Below, piece after piece: positions 45,444-54,299 of a stretch of 64,000 bases of DNA (position 1 is the first letter of the stretch; each line of letters opens with the position of its first letter). The position numbers and the translations under genes are program-made. Origin of the DNA: Roseovarius sp. ZX-A-9. GTDB lineage: Bacteria; Pseudomonadota; Alphaproteobacteria; Rhodobacterales; Rhodobacteraceae. Where the stretch lies: assembly GCF_028369135.1 (NCBI RefSeq), contig NZ_JAPWHW010000016.1:61903-125902 (forward strand). Reading direction: 5' to 3'. The notes under the pieces were generated by a model, which made no database searches, had not been told where the DNA came from, and saw only the letters and a program-made list of their open reading frames with translations.

Positions 45444-46054
45444 TCTCGGGCATCTATTTCGTGACCGACGCAGCGGCAGAGGCACCGGTTACGGCACAGG
45501 CTCTGGCCGCCGCGCGTGCCGGAGTGCGCTGGGTCCAGTTGCGGGACAAACACGCCAGCGATTCAGCAATGATCGCGCTGGCCCGCGATCTGCGCCGCGT
45601 GCTGCGGCCCCTTGGGGCCCGGCTTATCGTCAATGACCGGATCGACGTGGCCATCGAGGCCCGCGCCGATGGGCTGCATATCGGCCAAAGCGACGGTGAT
45701 CCGCGCGCCATCCGCGCCCGGATCGGCCCGCAGATGATCCTCGGGCTGTCGGTCGACAAAACAGACCAAATAGACTCTATCCCCGCCGATTCTGTCGATT
45801 ATCTGGGTGTCGGCCCGGTACGCGCGACTGCCAGCAAGCCAGATCATGCTCCCCCCATCGGATTCGGCGGGTTGCAACAGACGGCGACGGCCTCAACACT
45901 GCCCGTGGTGGCGATTGGCGGGCTGATAGCAGCAGATGCCGCAGCGGTCAGTGCGGCGGGCGCGCACGGCATGGCAGTCGTTTCGGCGATCTCCCGCGCC
46001 CCGGACATGGAACATGCGGCCCGCACGCTGGTAAATGAATGGAGCAAGACGTGA
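45440..46054 (+). CDS. thiE: Thiamine phosphate synthase
   Basis: It joins HMP-PP and thiazole phosphate to give thiamine phosphate. The 204-residue TIM barrel shows WVQLRDKHASDSAMI, LIVNDRIDVAIEARADGLHI, GQSDGDPRAIRARIG, VDYLGVGPVRATASKPDHAP (the loop that binds pyrophosphate) and VVAIGGLIAADAAAV. It overlaps thiM by 4 bp (45440-45443) and thiD by 4 bp when thiD is taken to start at GTG 46051, so all three are translationally coupled. Confidence 0.97.
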   Translation: MISGIYFVTDAAAEAPVTAQALAAARAGVRWVQLRDKHASDSAMIALARDLRRVLRPLGARLIVNDRIDVAIEARADGLHIGQSDGDPRAIRARIGPQMILGLSVDKTDQIDSIPADSVDYLGVGPVRATASKPDHAPPIGFGGLQQTATASTLPVVAIGGLIAADAAAVSAAGAHGMAVVSAISRAPDMEHAARTLVNEWSKT

Positions 46055-46857
46055 TTCCCAATATCCTCAGTATCGCTGGTTCGGACCCATCCGGCGGGGC
46101 CGGCATTCAGGCAGATATCAAGGCGATCTCGGCCAATGGCGGCTACGCGATGGCGGCAATCACCGGGCTGACCGTGCAGAACACGCGTGGCGTGACGCGG
46201 GTCAGCCTGACCGCGCCTGATCTGGTTCGCGACCAGATCGCAGCGATTCGTGCCGACATTCACATCGATGCGGTCAAGATCGGCATGCTGGGCGACGCCG
46301 CAATCATCAAGGCGGTGGCCGAGGCGTTGACCGGCGTGACAGCACCCATCGTGCTCGACCCGGTGATGGTGGCCAAAGGCGGTGACCGCCTGCTGGAGGC
46401 TGCTGCGATGGCAGCTCTGCGCGACCGACTCTTGCCAATGGCAGCGGTAATCACCCCCAACCTGCCCGAAGCCGCCGACCTCCTGGGCCAGCCAGAGGCA
46501 AGGGACCGCGCCGAAATGCAGGCCCAGGCTGCCGCATTGCTTTCTCTTGGGCCAAAGACGGTATTGCTGAAAGGCGGTCACCTGTCGGGCGGGGAGAGCC
46601 CCGATTTGTTGCTTCAGGCAGGCGACAGCGCGTGGCTCGAAGGCACGCGAATCGCCTCCGGCAATACCCACGGCACCGGCTGTACCTTGTCCTCGGCGCT
46701 GGCGACGCTGATCGCGTCAGGTTTTGACGTTGAAGAGGCCGCACGCCGCGCCAAGACCTATGTCACAGGCGCGATCGCCGGGGCGAATCAGCTGCGCGTC
46801 GGCACCGGCCACGGCCCGACGCATCATTTCCACGCATTGTGGCACGCGCCTGACTAG
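46051..46857 (+). CDS. thiD: Hydroxymethylpyrimidine / phosphomethylpyrimidine kinase
   Basis: It phosphorylates HMP twice to HMP-PP, completing the salvage set with thiM and thiE. The ribokinase-like protein, about 268 residues, has IAGSDPSGGAGIQADIKAIS, IGMLGDAAIIKAVAEAL, IVLDPVMVAKGGDRLL, VITPNLPEAADLLGQPE and the catalytic GNTHGTGCTLSSALA. GTG 46051 overlaps the thiE TGA and has GGAG 6 bases upstream, which I prefer; an in-frame ATG at 46039 would add four residues. No thiC or thiG is present, so this operon serves precursor salvage. Confidence 0.95.
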   Translation: MIPNILSIAGSDPSGGAGIQADIKAISANGGYAMAAITGLTVQNTRGVTRVSLTAPDLVRDQIAAIRADIHIDAVKIGMLGDAAIIKAVAEALTGVTAPIVLDPVMVAKGGDRLLEAAAMAALRDRLLPMAAVITPNLPEAADLLGQPEARDRAEMQAQAAALLSLGPKTVLLKGGHLSGGESPDLLLQAGDSAWLEGTRIASGNTHGTGCTLSSALATLIASGFDVEEAARRAKTYVTGAIAGANQLRVGTGHGPTHHFHALWHAPD

Positions 46858-46885
46858 GCCGGGCTAGGCGGCACGGGCAGACAGA

Positions 46886-46902
46886 TTAACCATGCCTTAA
46901 CC
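46886..46902 (+). promoter_or_regulatory. CtrA-type box upstream of radC
   Basis: TTAA (46886-46889), seven bases, then TTAACC (46897-46902): a full match to the alphaproteobacterial CtrA consensus TTAA-N7-TTAA. It is 23 bp upstream of the radC ATG and in a GC-rich setting where such a motif is unlikely by chance. Confidence 0.6.
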
Positions 46903-46924
46903 AGCCGTGCGGCATTCTCCCGCT

Positions 46925-47686
46925 ATGGCTCAGTTTTCACATTTTGCCGAAGCCCCCCTGCCGCTCTTCAGCGGTGACGAGGCCGTTGCGGCAGATATTC
47001 CGCCCGGTAAGCAACCCTCCTACATCCGCGATCACCGCGCCCGCCTGCGTGACCGGTTCCGCAATGGTGGGGCGCAGGCCATGCCAGATTACGAAATGCT
47101 GGAACTGGTCCTGTTTCGCGCCATCCCGCGCCGGGATGTGAAACCCTTGGCGCGGCTCATGCTGGACACTTTCGGTGATTTCAACGGTGCCATTTCCGCA
47201 CCGCCCGCCTGGCTCGCGAAGGTGCCCGGCGTTGGGGAAGCGGTGATCACCGAGCTCAAGATCGTAGAGGCCGCCAGTCAGCGTCTGGCCCGCGCCCGAG
47301 TCATGCAAAGACAGGTGATCTCATCCTGGGATGCGTTGCTGGACTACTGCCACGCCACCATGGCCCATCGCGGGACAGAACAGTTTCGCCTGTTCCTCCT
47401 TGATACCAAGAACACCCTGATCGCGGACGAAGAACAAGCCAGCGGAACCGTCGATCATGTCCCGGTCTACCCGCGCGAAGTGGTCAAGCGGGCGCTGGAA
47501 CTGAATGCCTCGGCGCTGATCCTGGTCCACAACCACCCCTCCGGCGATCCGACACCATCGCAGAGCGACATCGACATGACCCGCCAGATTGCCGACGCGG
47601 CACAGGTGATGGGCATCACGCTGCACGACCATCTGATCACCGGAAAATCCTGCGAGTTGAGCTTTCGCAGCGAAGGGTATCTCTGA
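46925..47686 (+). CDS. radC: RadC-family JAB-domain protein
   Basis: The 253-residue protein combines an N-terminal helix-hairpin-helix-like region (AWLAKVPGVGEAVITELKIV) with a C-terminal JAB/MPN domain. The domain bears the zinc motif HNHPSGDPTPSQSD and the upstream glutamate region FRLFLLDTKNTLIADEEQ. RadC was once linked to recombination repair; its biochemical role is still unsettled, and it belongs to competence regulons in several bacteria. ATG 46925 is chosen; GTG 46907 is also in frame, and neither has a clear ribosome binding site. A CtrA-type box lies upstream. Convergent with the PBP-OmpA gene. Confidence 0.93.
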   Translation: MAQFSHFAEAPLPLFSGDEAVAADIPPGKQPSYIRDHRARLRDRFRNGGAQAMPDYEMLELVLFRAIPRRDVKPLARLMLDTFGDFNGAISAPPAWLAKVPGVGEAVITELKIVEAASQRLARARVMQRQVISSWDALLDYCHATMAHRGTEQFRLFLLDTKNTLIADEEQASGTVDHVPVYPREVVKRALELNASALILVHNHPSGDPTPSQSDIDMTRQIADAAQVMGITLHDHLITGKSCELSFRSEGYL

Positions 47687-47694
47687 CCGACCGG

Positions 47695-47727
47695 ATACCG
47701 ACGCAATACCGACGTGATACCGATCAG
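47695..47727. repeat. Three tandem 11-bp units between convergent stops
   Basis: ATACCGACGCA, ATACCGACGTG and ATACCGATCAG occupy 47695-47705, 47706-47716 and 47717-47727, between the radC and PBP-OmpA stop codons. The units share ATACCGA and period 11. Too short for a known element class; probably a slippage product or a protein-binding site. Confidence 0.7.
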
Positions 47728-47731
47728 CGCC

Positions 47732-49291
47732 TCAGCGGACCCAGATTTCGACCCGCCGATTGGCACGGCGACCCCATTCGCTGTCATCGCAGGCCATCGG
47801 CATCGCCTCGCCAAAGGCCTCCAGATCAAGCTGCAGCCGCGATGTATTCAGCGTCTCGGCCCGGCGCAGCACAGCGTCACGCACAGCCGTCGCGCGTCGT
47901 AACGCGATCTGCTGATTGATCTCCGCCGACCCCTCGCCATCGCTGAACCCGACAAAGACCAGCCGCCGCCCGTCGTAATATCCGCTCTCCAACGCTCGCG
48001 CCAATTGCGCCACGTTAGAGCGCGACTGCGCATCAAGCCGCACCGACCCAGGCTGAAAGCGGAACGTCGTGCTCAGACGTTTCAGCGGCGCCAGCGTGCG
48101 GACCATGCGCTGCAATTCTTCCAACGAGATCTCATCGCCCGCGCGCATCACCGCATTGGCAAACCTGTCACCCTGCGCATCGATCTCGATTTCTTCGGGC
48201 AGTTGATCGACAAAGCCCGCACGCCGCACCACCAACTGCGCCGCCGGATCACGGGTAAATGACAGGAATTCACGCACCAGCTTGGGAAAGCGGCGCGCAG
48301 GCAGGTAAAGGAACATCGGCGCAGACAACGGATAATCCTCGGTTTTGACCGCCCGACGCGTTGCCCGCATGGAAAATCCGCACGCGCCTTTCAGTGCCAA
48401 TTCGAACGTCAGTCCCTTTTCCGAACGGCTGCCGACGCCCAACGCAAAGGGATCGCGCGCCACTGCCGCCGCCAGTTCCACCCCGTCCCCGTGCCGGATC
48501 GCCCCCGGCAGCAGGCCCGCCGCACGTCCGCCCGTCATCTGGTCTTCGGTCGCCTGCCCCAACCCACTGCGTGGGTCATGCAAGTGCACCGCAATCGGGG
48601 CATCGGGCCCGCCCAGCTCTGCCCAGTTGTCAATCTCACCGGTCAATACCTGCGCCAGCTGCGGCGTCGTGATGGTGGTCACGTTGTTCTCGGCTGCCAC
48701 CAGTGGCACCAGTGCATCAAGCGCCAGAACACGGCTGCGCCGAGCGTCGGTCAGATCTCCCAGGCCGGAATCGCGACCACGCCGGACCTCGTCGGGCCGG
48801 GCCTCGCGCAAGGACATCACCACATCGGCCTCGTCGGCCAGCAAGTCGGCGAACGCTTCGTCAGTATTGGTGAGGTGAAAAAAGAACCGCCCCCGCACCG
48901 CACCGCTGTCGCGGTCCGTCAGGGTATAGACCGTACGCCGGTCATCCTCGGTGTGGCGCGACGCTTCCAACCCGCTCTTCAACGCAAAGGCCTCTATCAG
49001 CGCGGGCATGAGAACCCGGCCAATTGTCGGCGCCCCGGATAACCGCAATTCGGCGACGTAGTCTGACAGGCTGGGACAACCCGGCCCGGCGCACAGCACG
49101 CCCGAGCCATCTACCGTCAACTCGCCATAGATAGTGTCGACCCGGTAGAATTCACCGTCAAAGCCCAGCAAATCGCCCGAGATTTCCACCTCGCCATCAC
49201 GCGACGTCAGCGTGACGTCCTGCGCCAGAGCACAAAGCGCGCCACCAAAAAGAAAAAGTGCGGCGACAATCGCCGCACGCACAAAAGTCAT
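47732..49291 (-). CDS. Periplasmic PBP-like / OmpA C-terminal fusion protein
   Basis: The 519-residue exported protein has a signal peptide of about 23 residues (ending CALA). Next comes a small domain with two cysteines (VLCAGPGCPSLSDYVAEL), then a PstS-like phosphate-binding-type fold (about 95-360; ALDALVPLVAAENNV, LAQVLTGEIDNWAELGGPDA, RDPFALGVGSRSEKGLTF). The C-terminal OmpA-type peptidoglycan-binding domain (about 395-519) has TFRFQPGSVRLDAQSRSNVA, VFVGFSDGEGSAEINQQIAL and SEWGRRANRRVEIWVR. The fusion suggests a ligand-binding protein anchored to the cell wall. It is 24 bp downstream of the next entry's gene and may share its transcript. Confidence 0.85.
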   Translation of the reverse strand: MTFVRAAIVAALFLFGGALCALAQDVTLTSRDGEVEISGDLLGFDGEFYRVDTIYGELTVDGSGVLCAGPGCPSLSDYVAELRLSGAPTIGRVLMPALIEAFALKSGLEASRHTEDDRRTVYTLTDRDSGAVRGRFFFHLTNTDEAFADLLADEADVVMSLREARPDEVRRGRDSGLGDLTDARRSRVLALDALVPLVAAENNVTTITTPQLAQVLTGEIDNWAELGGPDAPIAVHLHDPRSGLGQATEDQMTGGRAAGLLPGAIRHGDGVELAAAVARDPFALGVGSRSEKGLTFELALKGACGFSMRATRRAVKTEDYPLSAPMFLYLPARRFPKLVREFLSFTRDPAAQLVVRRAGFVDQLPEEIEIDAQGDRFANAVMRAGDEISLEELQRMVRTLAPLKRLSTTFRFQPGSVRLDAQSRSNVAQLARALESGYYDGRRLVFVGFSDGEGSAEINQQIALRRATAVRDAVLRRAETLNTSRLQLDLEAFGEAMPMACDDSEWGRRANRRVEIWVR

Positions 49292-49315
49292 TGATGTACC
49301 CTCGGTCGTTGCGAA

Positions 49316-50365
49316 TTAGTTCTGCGCGATCTTCAGGTCATTCAACAGGTTTTTCAACAACAGAAAGTCACCGACGGCGTTACATTCCGGCATTGCGAGG
49401 GTCAGTGTCTGGACCTTGAGCCCGCCATCCTGCTGCAACTGGATAGATTGTGCCTCGACATCGCGCCCGCAATTGTCCTGTGTGACCTGCGCCTCGACCT
49501 GCAGTTGAACGTCACCAGCGCGAGCGGCGATACTGCTGGGAAAAGTGTAGATTTCGGCCTGATAGGCATGCGGCAGATCGCTTGCACCCAGCCGGGTCAG
49601 AAACCCACCCTCACCGCCAACCGCCTGGCTCAAATCATGTGGCGCTTCGGCCCATACATGCCCCGCATCGCCGTAGTCGGCGCCGTATTCCATCGCATGA
49701 ATCTGCAGGCCGCTGTCACCCTCCCACTGCACCGCGACGCGGTCATAATATTCAAGAGCATCTACCGATGCATTGGCCACCGCGCCCTCGCCGTTCGGAA
49801 AGGCCACGATAAAGACCGCCTCAGTGCTGAGCGCGGGTACCACCATTTCGCTGATACCGCTTTCGTCCGTCACTCCGGTAATCATCAGGCCGTTATGATG
49901 CAGGGTGAACCGCTCGTTCGGCATGCAAGGAACATCGAGCGCCAGCGCGACCATCGCCCCGGCAGAGGCTTCGGCGGACAGCGCATAGTCACAGCCAAAG
50001 ACCGGCGCGGGTTCCTCGCTGGGCATGGTCGTGATCGGCTCTACCGCGGCAGAGGCCAGCGTGACGGGCTGCGCGGGCAATGCCGCCGCCTTCAGGATCG
50101 CTTCGGGCGCGATCGGCAGTGCCGAGGTCAAGGTGACCGCACTGATATCCAACTCATCGGCAGAGTCCTCCAGGTCAGCGGCGGACATCCCGTCTTGTTT
50201 ATCCAGCGACGTTCCCGTGTTGCTGGGCGCCTGCGGAATGGAACGTGCTTGGGCGGGGGCCGGATTTCCGTTGGCCTGAATGAAATATCCGAGCGCCAGC
50301 GCGGCTGCCAATGTGGCGCATCCGCTTGCGATCAACTTGATCTTGGGCATTGCTATCTTGGGCAT
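49316..50365 (-). CDS. Exported protein of unknown function near secA
   Basis: I do not recognise a functional family. The 349-residue protein starts with a single hydrophobic segment (about residues 11-30, SGCATLAAALALGYFIQA), then a long acidic, low-complexity linker. A folded C-terminal part follows, with four cysteines (FGCDYALS, VPCMPNERF, DNCGRD, PECNAVGD) that may form disulfides. I recall similar proteins beside secA in roseobacters carrying the bare label translocase, without evidence for that role. ATG 50365 has GGGAG 8 bases upstream. It lies 157 bp downstream of secA on the same strand and 24 bp upstream of the PBP-OmpA gene. Confidence 0.75.
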   Translation of the reverse strand: MPKIAMPKIKLIASGCATLAAALALGYFIQANGNPAPAQARSIPQAPSNTGTSLDKQDGMSAADLEDSADELDISAVTLTSALPIAPEAILKAAALPAQPVTLASAAVEPITTMPSEEPAPVFGCDYALSAEASAGAMVALALDVPCMPNERFTLHHNGLMITGVTDESGISEMVVPALSTEAVFIVAFPNGEGAVANASVDALEYYDRVAVQWEGDSGLQIHAMEYGADYGDAGHVWAEAPHDLSQAVGGEGGFLTRLGASDLPHAYQAEIYTFPSSIAARAGDVQLQVEAQVTQDNCGRDVEAQSIQLQQDGGLKVQTLTLAMPECNAVGDFLLLKNLLNDLKIAQN

Positions 50366-50500
50366 GTTCAGGTCTCCCTCACCGAGAATTTCGGTTGCGG
50401 AAAGTAATCTAGGGAGACAAAGCGGCAGGCATGTGACCCCGAAACGGAGTCATTTAGGCCAGAATGCGGCATCTTGCGCGAATTTTAGAGACCGCAGAAC

Positions 50501-50533
50501 GGCTGGCGCCCAAGGTCAAACCTTAGGCCAGCC
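50501..50533 (-). terminator. Hairpin overlapping the secA stop codon
   Basis: GGCTGGC (50501-50507) / GCCAGCC (50527-50533) with an inner AAGGT (50512-50516) / ACCTT (50520-50524) and a 3-base loop. The stem includes the secA stop codon. There is no U run, so termination is possible but unproven. Confidence 0.45.
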
Positions 50534-53231
50534 GCCCATGACAATGCTTGAATTTCTTGCCCGATCCACAGGGACAAGCTGCATTTCGACCGGGATTGCC
50601 CCAAGTCGACGGATCGTTCTCGTCAAATCCCGGTGCAGCGTCTTGCTTCGCTGGCGAGCTGTCGTCTGAGGTTTGGGCCGCGGCAGATTGAGCCTCCAGC
50701 GCCGCTTGTTGCTGCGCCATCTGTTCCATGATCGCCTGACGGTCTTCATCCGTCATAGGGCGCACCTGCGACAATTGCTGCGTCACGGTATGGCGCAGAC
50801 TGTCCAGCATCGTCTCGAAGAGTTGGAACGCCTCGTTCTTGTATTCGTTAAGAGGATCGCGTTGCGCATACCCACGGAACCCGACAACGCTGCGCAGATG
50901 CTCCAACGTCAGCAGATGTTCGCGCCATTTCGTGTCGATGGTCTGCAGCAGGATCTGCTTTTCCACCAGCCGCATGTTGGCAGGGCCGAACTGCGCCGCT
51001 TTCTGCGCCATCATCTCGTTCGCGGCTTTCTCGATCCGTTCCGAGATATCCTCGTCGTCGACGCCTTCTTCTTCGGCCCAAGACTGAACCGGCAGATCCA
51101 TGTTGAGCTGCTCCAGAAGGGCCTCGTGCAGCCCGGTCATATCCCACTGTTCGGCGTAGGATTTGGGCGGCATGTACTGGTCCACCAAGTCGTCAATGAC
51201 CTCGTTTCGCATATCCTTGACGATTTCGCTGAGGTCCGAAGCCCGCATGATATCAAGCCGCTGCTTGAAGATCACCTTGCGCTGCTCGTTCATCACGTCG
51301 TCAAATTTCAGCAATTGCTTACGAATGTCGAAGTTGCGGCCCTCGACCTTGGCTTGGGCGCGTTCCAGCGACTTGTTCACCCAAGGGTGAATGATCGCCT
51401 CGTCCTCTTTCATGCCCAATCCTGACAGCACCTTTTCCAACCGTTCAGAGCCGAAAATGCGCATCAGATCGTCATCGAGCGACAGGAAAAACGCCGACAT
51501 ACCCGGGTCGCCCTGGCGGCCCGACCGACCGCGCAACTGGTTGTCGATCCGACGGCTTTCGTGCCGTTCGGTCGCCAAAACAAACAGGCCGCCTGCGTCG
51601 ATCACCGCCTGTTCGTCGGCGGCGTGCTCGGCTTCGATCCGGGCCCGAATTTCCTCTGGGTCGCCATCGGGATCAGCGGCGATCGCCTCGAGCACCTTCT
51701 GCTCGACATTGCCGCCCAGCTTGATGTCAGTACCCCGACCGGCCATGTTGGTCGCGATCGTGACACCACCCAGTTTGCCCGCATCGCCGACGATCTGCGC
51801 TTCCTTCTCGTGCTGACGCGCGTTCAGGACGTTATGCGGGATACCCGCCTGCGTCAGAAGCTGGCTAAGGATCTCGGATTTTTCGATGGATGTGGTGCCG
51901 ACCAGCGTCGGCTGGCCTTTCGCATGGGCTTCCTCGATCGCCTTGATCACCGCCTTGTATTTTTCGGCAGTGGTCCGGTAGACCGCGTCGTCCTTGTCGA
52001 TCCGCGCAATGGGCCGGTTGGTCGGCACTTCGACCACGCCAAGACCGTAGATTTCGGCAAATTCCTCGGCCTCGGTAGCGGCTGTACCGGTCATGCCGGC
52101 CAGCTTGTCATAGAGCCGGAAATAGTTCTGGAAGGTCACCTGCGCCAGCGTCACGTTCTCTGGCTTGATTTCACAGCCTTCCTTGGCCTCGATGGCCTGG
52201 TGCAGCCCGTCGCTCAAGCGTCGCCCGGCCATCATCCGGCCAGTGAATTCGTCGACCAGCACCACCTCGTTGTCACGAACCATGTAGTCCTTGTCCTTGG
52301 TGAACATCTTGTGCGCACGCAGGCTCTGGTTGACATGGTGCACGATGGTCGTGCTCTCGGGATCATAGAGCGACTGGTCCTCGGGCAGAATGCCACGTTC
52401 AACCAGCAGGTTTTCGAGAAACTCGTTGCCTTCGTCGGTAAAGGTCACATTGCGCGCTTTTTCATCCAGCTTGTAATGCGACTCGTCCAGTTCGGGAATC
52501 AGCGCATCGATCGCGACATACAGATCGCTGCGGTCCTGCGAAGGGCCCGAGATGATCAATGGCGTGCGCGCCTCGTCAATCAGGATCGAATCGACCTCGT
52601 CGACGATGGCATAGTTGTGGCCGCGCTGGCTCATGTCATCGAGATCGGATTTCATGTTGTCGCGCAGATAGTCGAAACCCAGCTCGTTGTTGGTGGCGTA
52701 GGTCACATCGCAGGCATAAGCGGCGCGCTTCTCGCCGCTGGGCTGTTCCGGATAGACAACGCCCGTGGTCATGCCCAGGGCAGAGAACACGTTTGACATC
52801 CACTCGGCGTCCCGCTTGGCGAGGTAATCGTTCACCGTGACGATATGCACGCCCTTGCCGGTCAGCGCATTGAGATATGCGGGAAATGTGGCGACCAGCG
52901 TTTTGCCTTCGCCGGTCTTCATTTCCGAAATATTGCCCTGATGTAGAAAAATCCCGCCCATCAACTGCACGTCAAAGGCCCGCAGCCCAAGCGCACGGCG
53001 CGCGCCCTCGCGGCAGTTGGCGAATGCTTCGGGCAGCAGCGCATCCAATGATTCACCAGCCAGCGCCCGTTGACGCAGCTCTGCCGTTTTTTCGATCAGG
53101 CCCTCATCGCTGAGCTGTTCGATCTCGGACTCCAGTGCGTTGATCTTCTCGACCAACGGCCGCGTCGCTTTTACCTTGCGATCGTTCGGAGTGCCGAAAA
53201 CCTTGCGCGCGACAGTTCCTAAACCCAGCAT
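50523..53231 (-). CDS. secA: Preprotein translocase ATPase SecA
   Basis: This motor drives proteins through SecYEG. The 902-residue protein has Walker [54 protein letters not shown], the SecA signature [38 protein letters not shown], and the C-terminal zinc-binding tail [16 protein letters not shown] that binds SecB. ATG 53231 starts the conserved [20 protein letters not shown]; the 50 codons upstream in frame are not SecA-like. It is divergent from a parvulin gene whose product acts on exported proteins. Confidence 0.98.
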   Translation of the reverse strand: MLGLGTVARKVFGTPNDRKVKATRPLVEKINALESEIEQLSDEGLIEKTAELRQRALAGESLDALLPEAFANCREGARRALGLRAFDVQLMGGIFLHQGNISEMKTGEGKTLVATFPAYLNALTGKGVHIVTVNDYLAKRDAEWMSNVFSALGMTTGVVYPEQPSGEKRAAYACDVTYATNNELGFDYLRDNMKSDLDDMSQRGHNYAIVDEVDSILIDEARTPLIISGPSQDRSDLYVAIDALIPELDESHYKLDEKARNVTFTDEGNEFLENLLVERGILPEDQSLYDPESTTIVHHVNQSLRAHKMFTKDKDYMVRDNEVVLVDEFTGRMMAGRRLSDGLHQAIEAKEGCEIKPENVTLAQVTFQNYFRLYDKLAGMTGTAATEAEEFAEIYGLGVVEVPTNRPIARIDKDDAVYRTTAEKYKAVIKAIEEAHAKGQPTLVGTTSIEKSEILSQLLTQAGIPHNVLNARQHEKEAQIVGDAGKLGGVTIATNMAGRGTDIKLGGNVEQKVLEAIAADPDGDPEEIRARIEAEHAADEQAVIDAGGLFVLATERHESRRIDNQLRGRSGRQGDPGMSAFFLSLDDDLMRIFGSERLEKVLSGLGMKEDEAIIHPWVNKSLERAQAKVEGRNFDIRKQLLKFDDVMNEQRKVIFKQRLDIMRASDLSEIVKDMRNEVIDDLVDQYMPPKSYAEQWDMTGLHEALLEQLNMDLPVQSWAEEEGVDDEDISERIEKAANEMMAQKAAQFGPANMRLVEKQILLQTIDTKWREHLLTLEHLRSVVGFRGYAQRDPLNEYKNEAFQLFETMLDSLRHTVTQQLSQVRPMTDEDRQAIMEQMAQQQAALEAQSAAAQTSDDSSPAKQDAAPGFDENDPSTWGNPGRNAACPCGSGKKFKHCHGRLA

Positions 53232-53424
53232 ATTCAATCCGTTCCGGTGATTTGACGTCTTGTGAATGGCAATGACTTGCCCCTCTACCATTGCGCGCCT
53301 ACAACGTGGCACATAGCAGCGGGAATGCCTTGATCCTAAGGCGATGTAAGGTCCTGCTGGCAGAGTGTCAACGTCGCGCACCCACGCGGCCCGAGTGCCT
53401 TAGCAAGGCAAAGGAAGCCCCCTC

Positions 53425-54294
53425 ATGTTCAACCGCCTCACTGCGATCTTCGCCGCAACCCTGCTGGCCGCCACACCTCTGACTCTGCCTGCCTGGGCAG
53501 ATCAAGACACCGAAGGCGCGCCAACGGCCGAAACTGTCGTCGCCACGGTGAACGGGACAGATATCACACTGGGTCACATGATCGTTCTGCGCGCTGGCCT
53601 GCCCGAACAGTTCGCGCAACTGCCGGCAGAGGTTCTCTACCGGGGTATTCTGGACCAACTGGTGCAACAGACCCTGCTGCAACAGAAGATGACCGCCGAA
53701 GTTTCGCTGGCCGGACGGCTGGCGCTGGAAAACGAAGGCCGCGCCATCGCGGCAAGCGAAGAGATCGCACGCATTACCGGCAACGCGCTGAGTGATGCGG
53801 CAATCAAGGACGCCTTTGAGGCGAAATACCTCAACGCCCCGGAAGAGACCGAGTACAAGGCGGCGCATATCCTCGTGGAAACCGAGGAAGAAGCTGCGGC
53901 ACTGGTCGCCCAGCTGAAGGACGGCGCGGATTTCGCCGAGCTGGCCAAGGAACATTCAACCGGCCCCTCCGGTCCGAGCGGTGGTGAACTGGGTTGGTTC
54001 AGCGCCGGCATGATGGTCGAGCCGTTTCAGGACGCCGTGGAAGCCTTGGAAGCAGGCGGCATATCTGATCCTGTGCAGACCCAGTTCGGTTGGCACGTGA
54101 TCCGCCTGAACGAGACCCGAATCAAGGATCGTCCCGATCTGGAAGAGGTCCGCCCGGAATTGGAAGAAGAGTTGCAACAGGCCGCCATGACCGCCCATCT
54201 CGAACAACTTTTGGCCGATGCCGAGATTGATCGCACGGCGGGCGATGCCCTAGATCCTTCCGTCCTGAACCAATTCGACCTGCTGGAAGAGTAA
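53425..54294 (+). CDS. Exported parvulin-type peptidyl-prolyl isomerase
   Basis: The 289-residue periplasmic chaperone/isomerase has a signal peptide of about 25 residues (ending LPAWA). A SurA/PrsA-like N-terminal helical region (NGTDITLGHMIVLRAGLPEQ) precedes the rotamase domain (about 145-235; EYKAAHILVETEEEAAALVA, DFAELAKEHSTGPSGPSGGE, LGWFSAGMMVEPFQDAVEAL, QTQFGWHVIRLNETR). It helps fold outer-membrane or secreted proteins delivered by Sec. ATG 53425 begins a clear signal peptide. It ends 5 bp before argJ, so the two are co-transcribed. Confidence 0.93.
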   Translation: MFNRLTAIFAATLLAATPLTLPAWADQDTEGAPTAETVVATVNGTDITLGHMIVLRAGLPEQFAQLPAEVLYRGILDQLVQQTLLQQKMTAEVSLAGRLALENEGRAIAASEEIARITGNALSDAAIKDAFEAKYLNAPEETEYKAAHILVETEEEAAALVAQLKDGADFAELAKEHSTGPSGPSGGELGWFSAGMMVEPFQDAVEALEAGGISDPVQTQFGWHVIRLNETRIKDRPDLEEVRPELEEELQQAAMTAHLEQLLADAEIDRTAGDALDPSVLNQFDLLEE

Positions 54295-54299
54295 CACTG

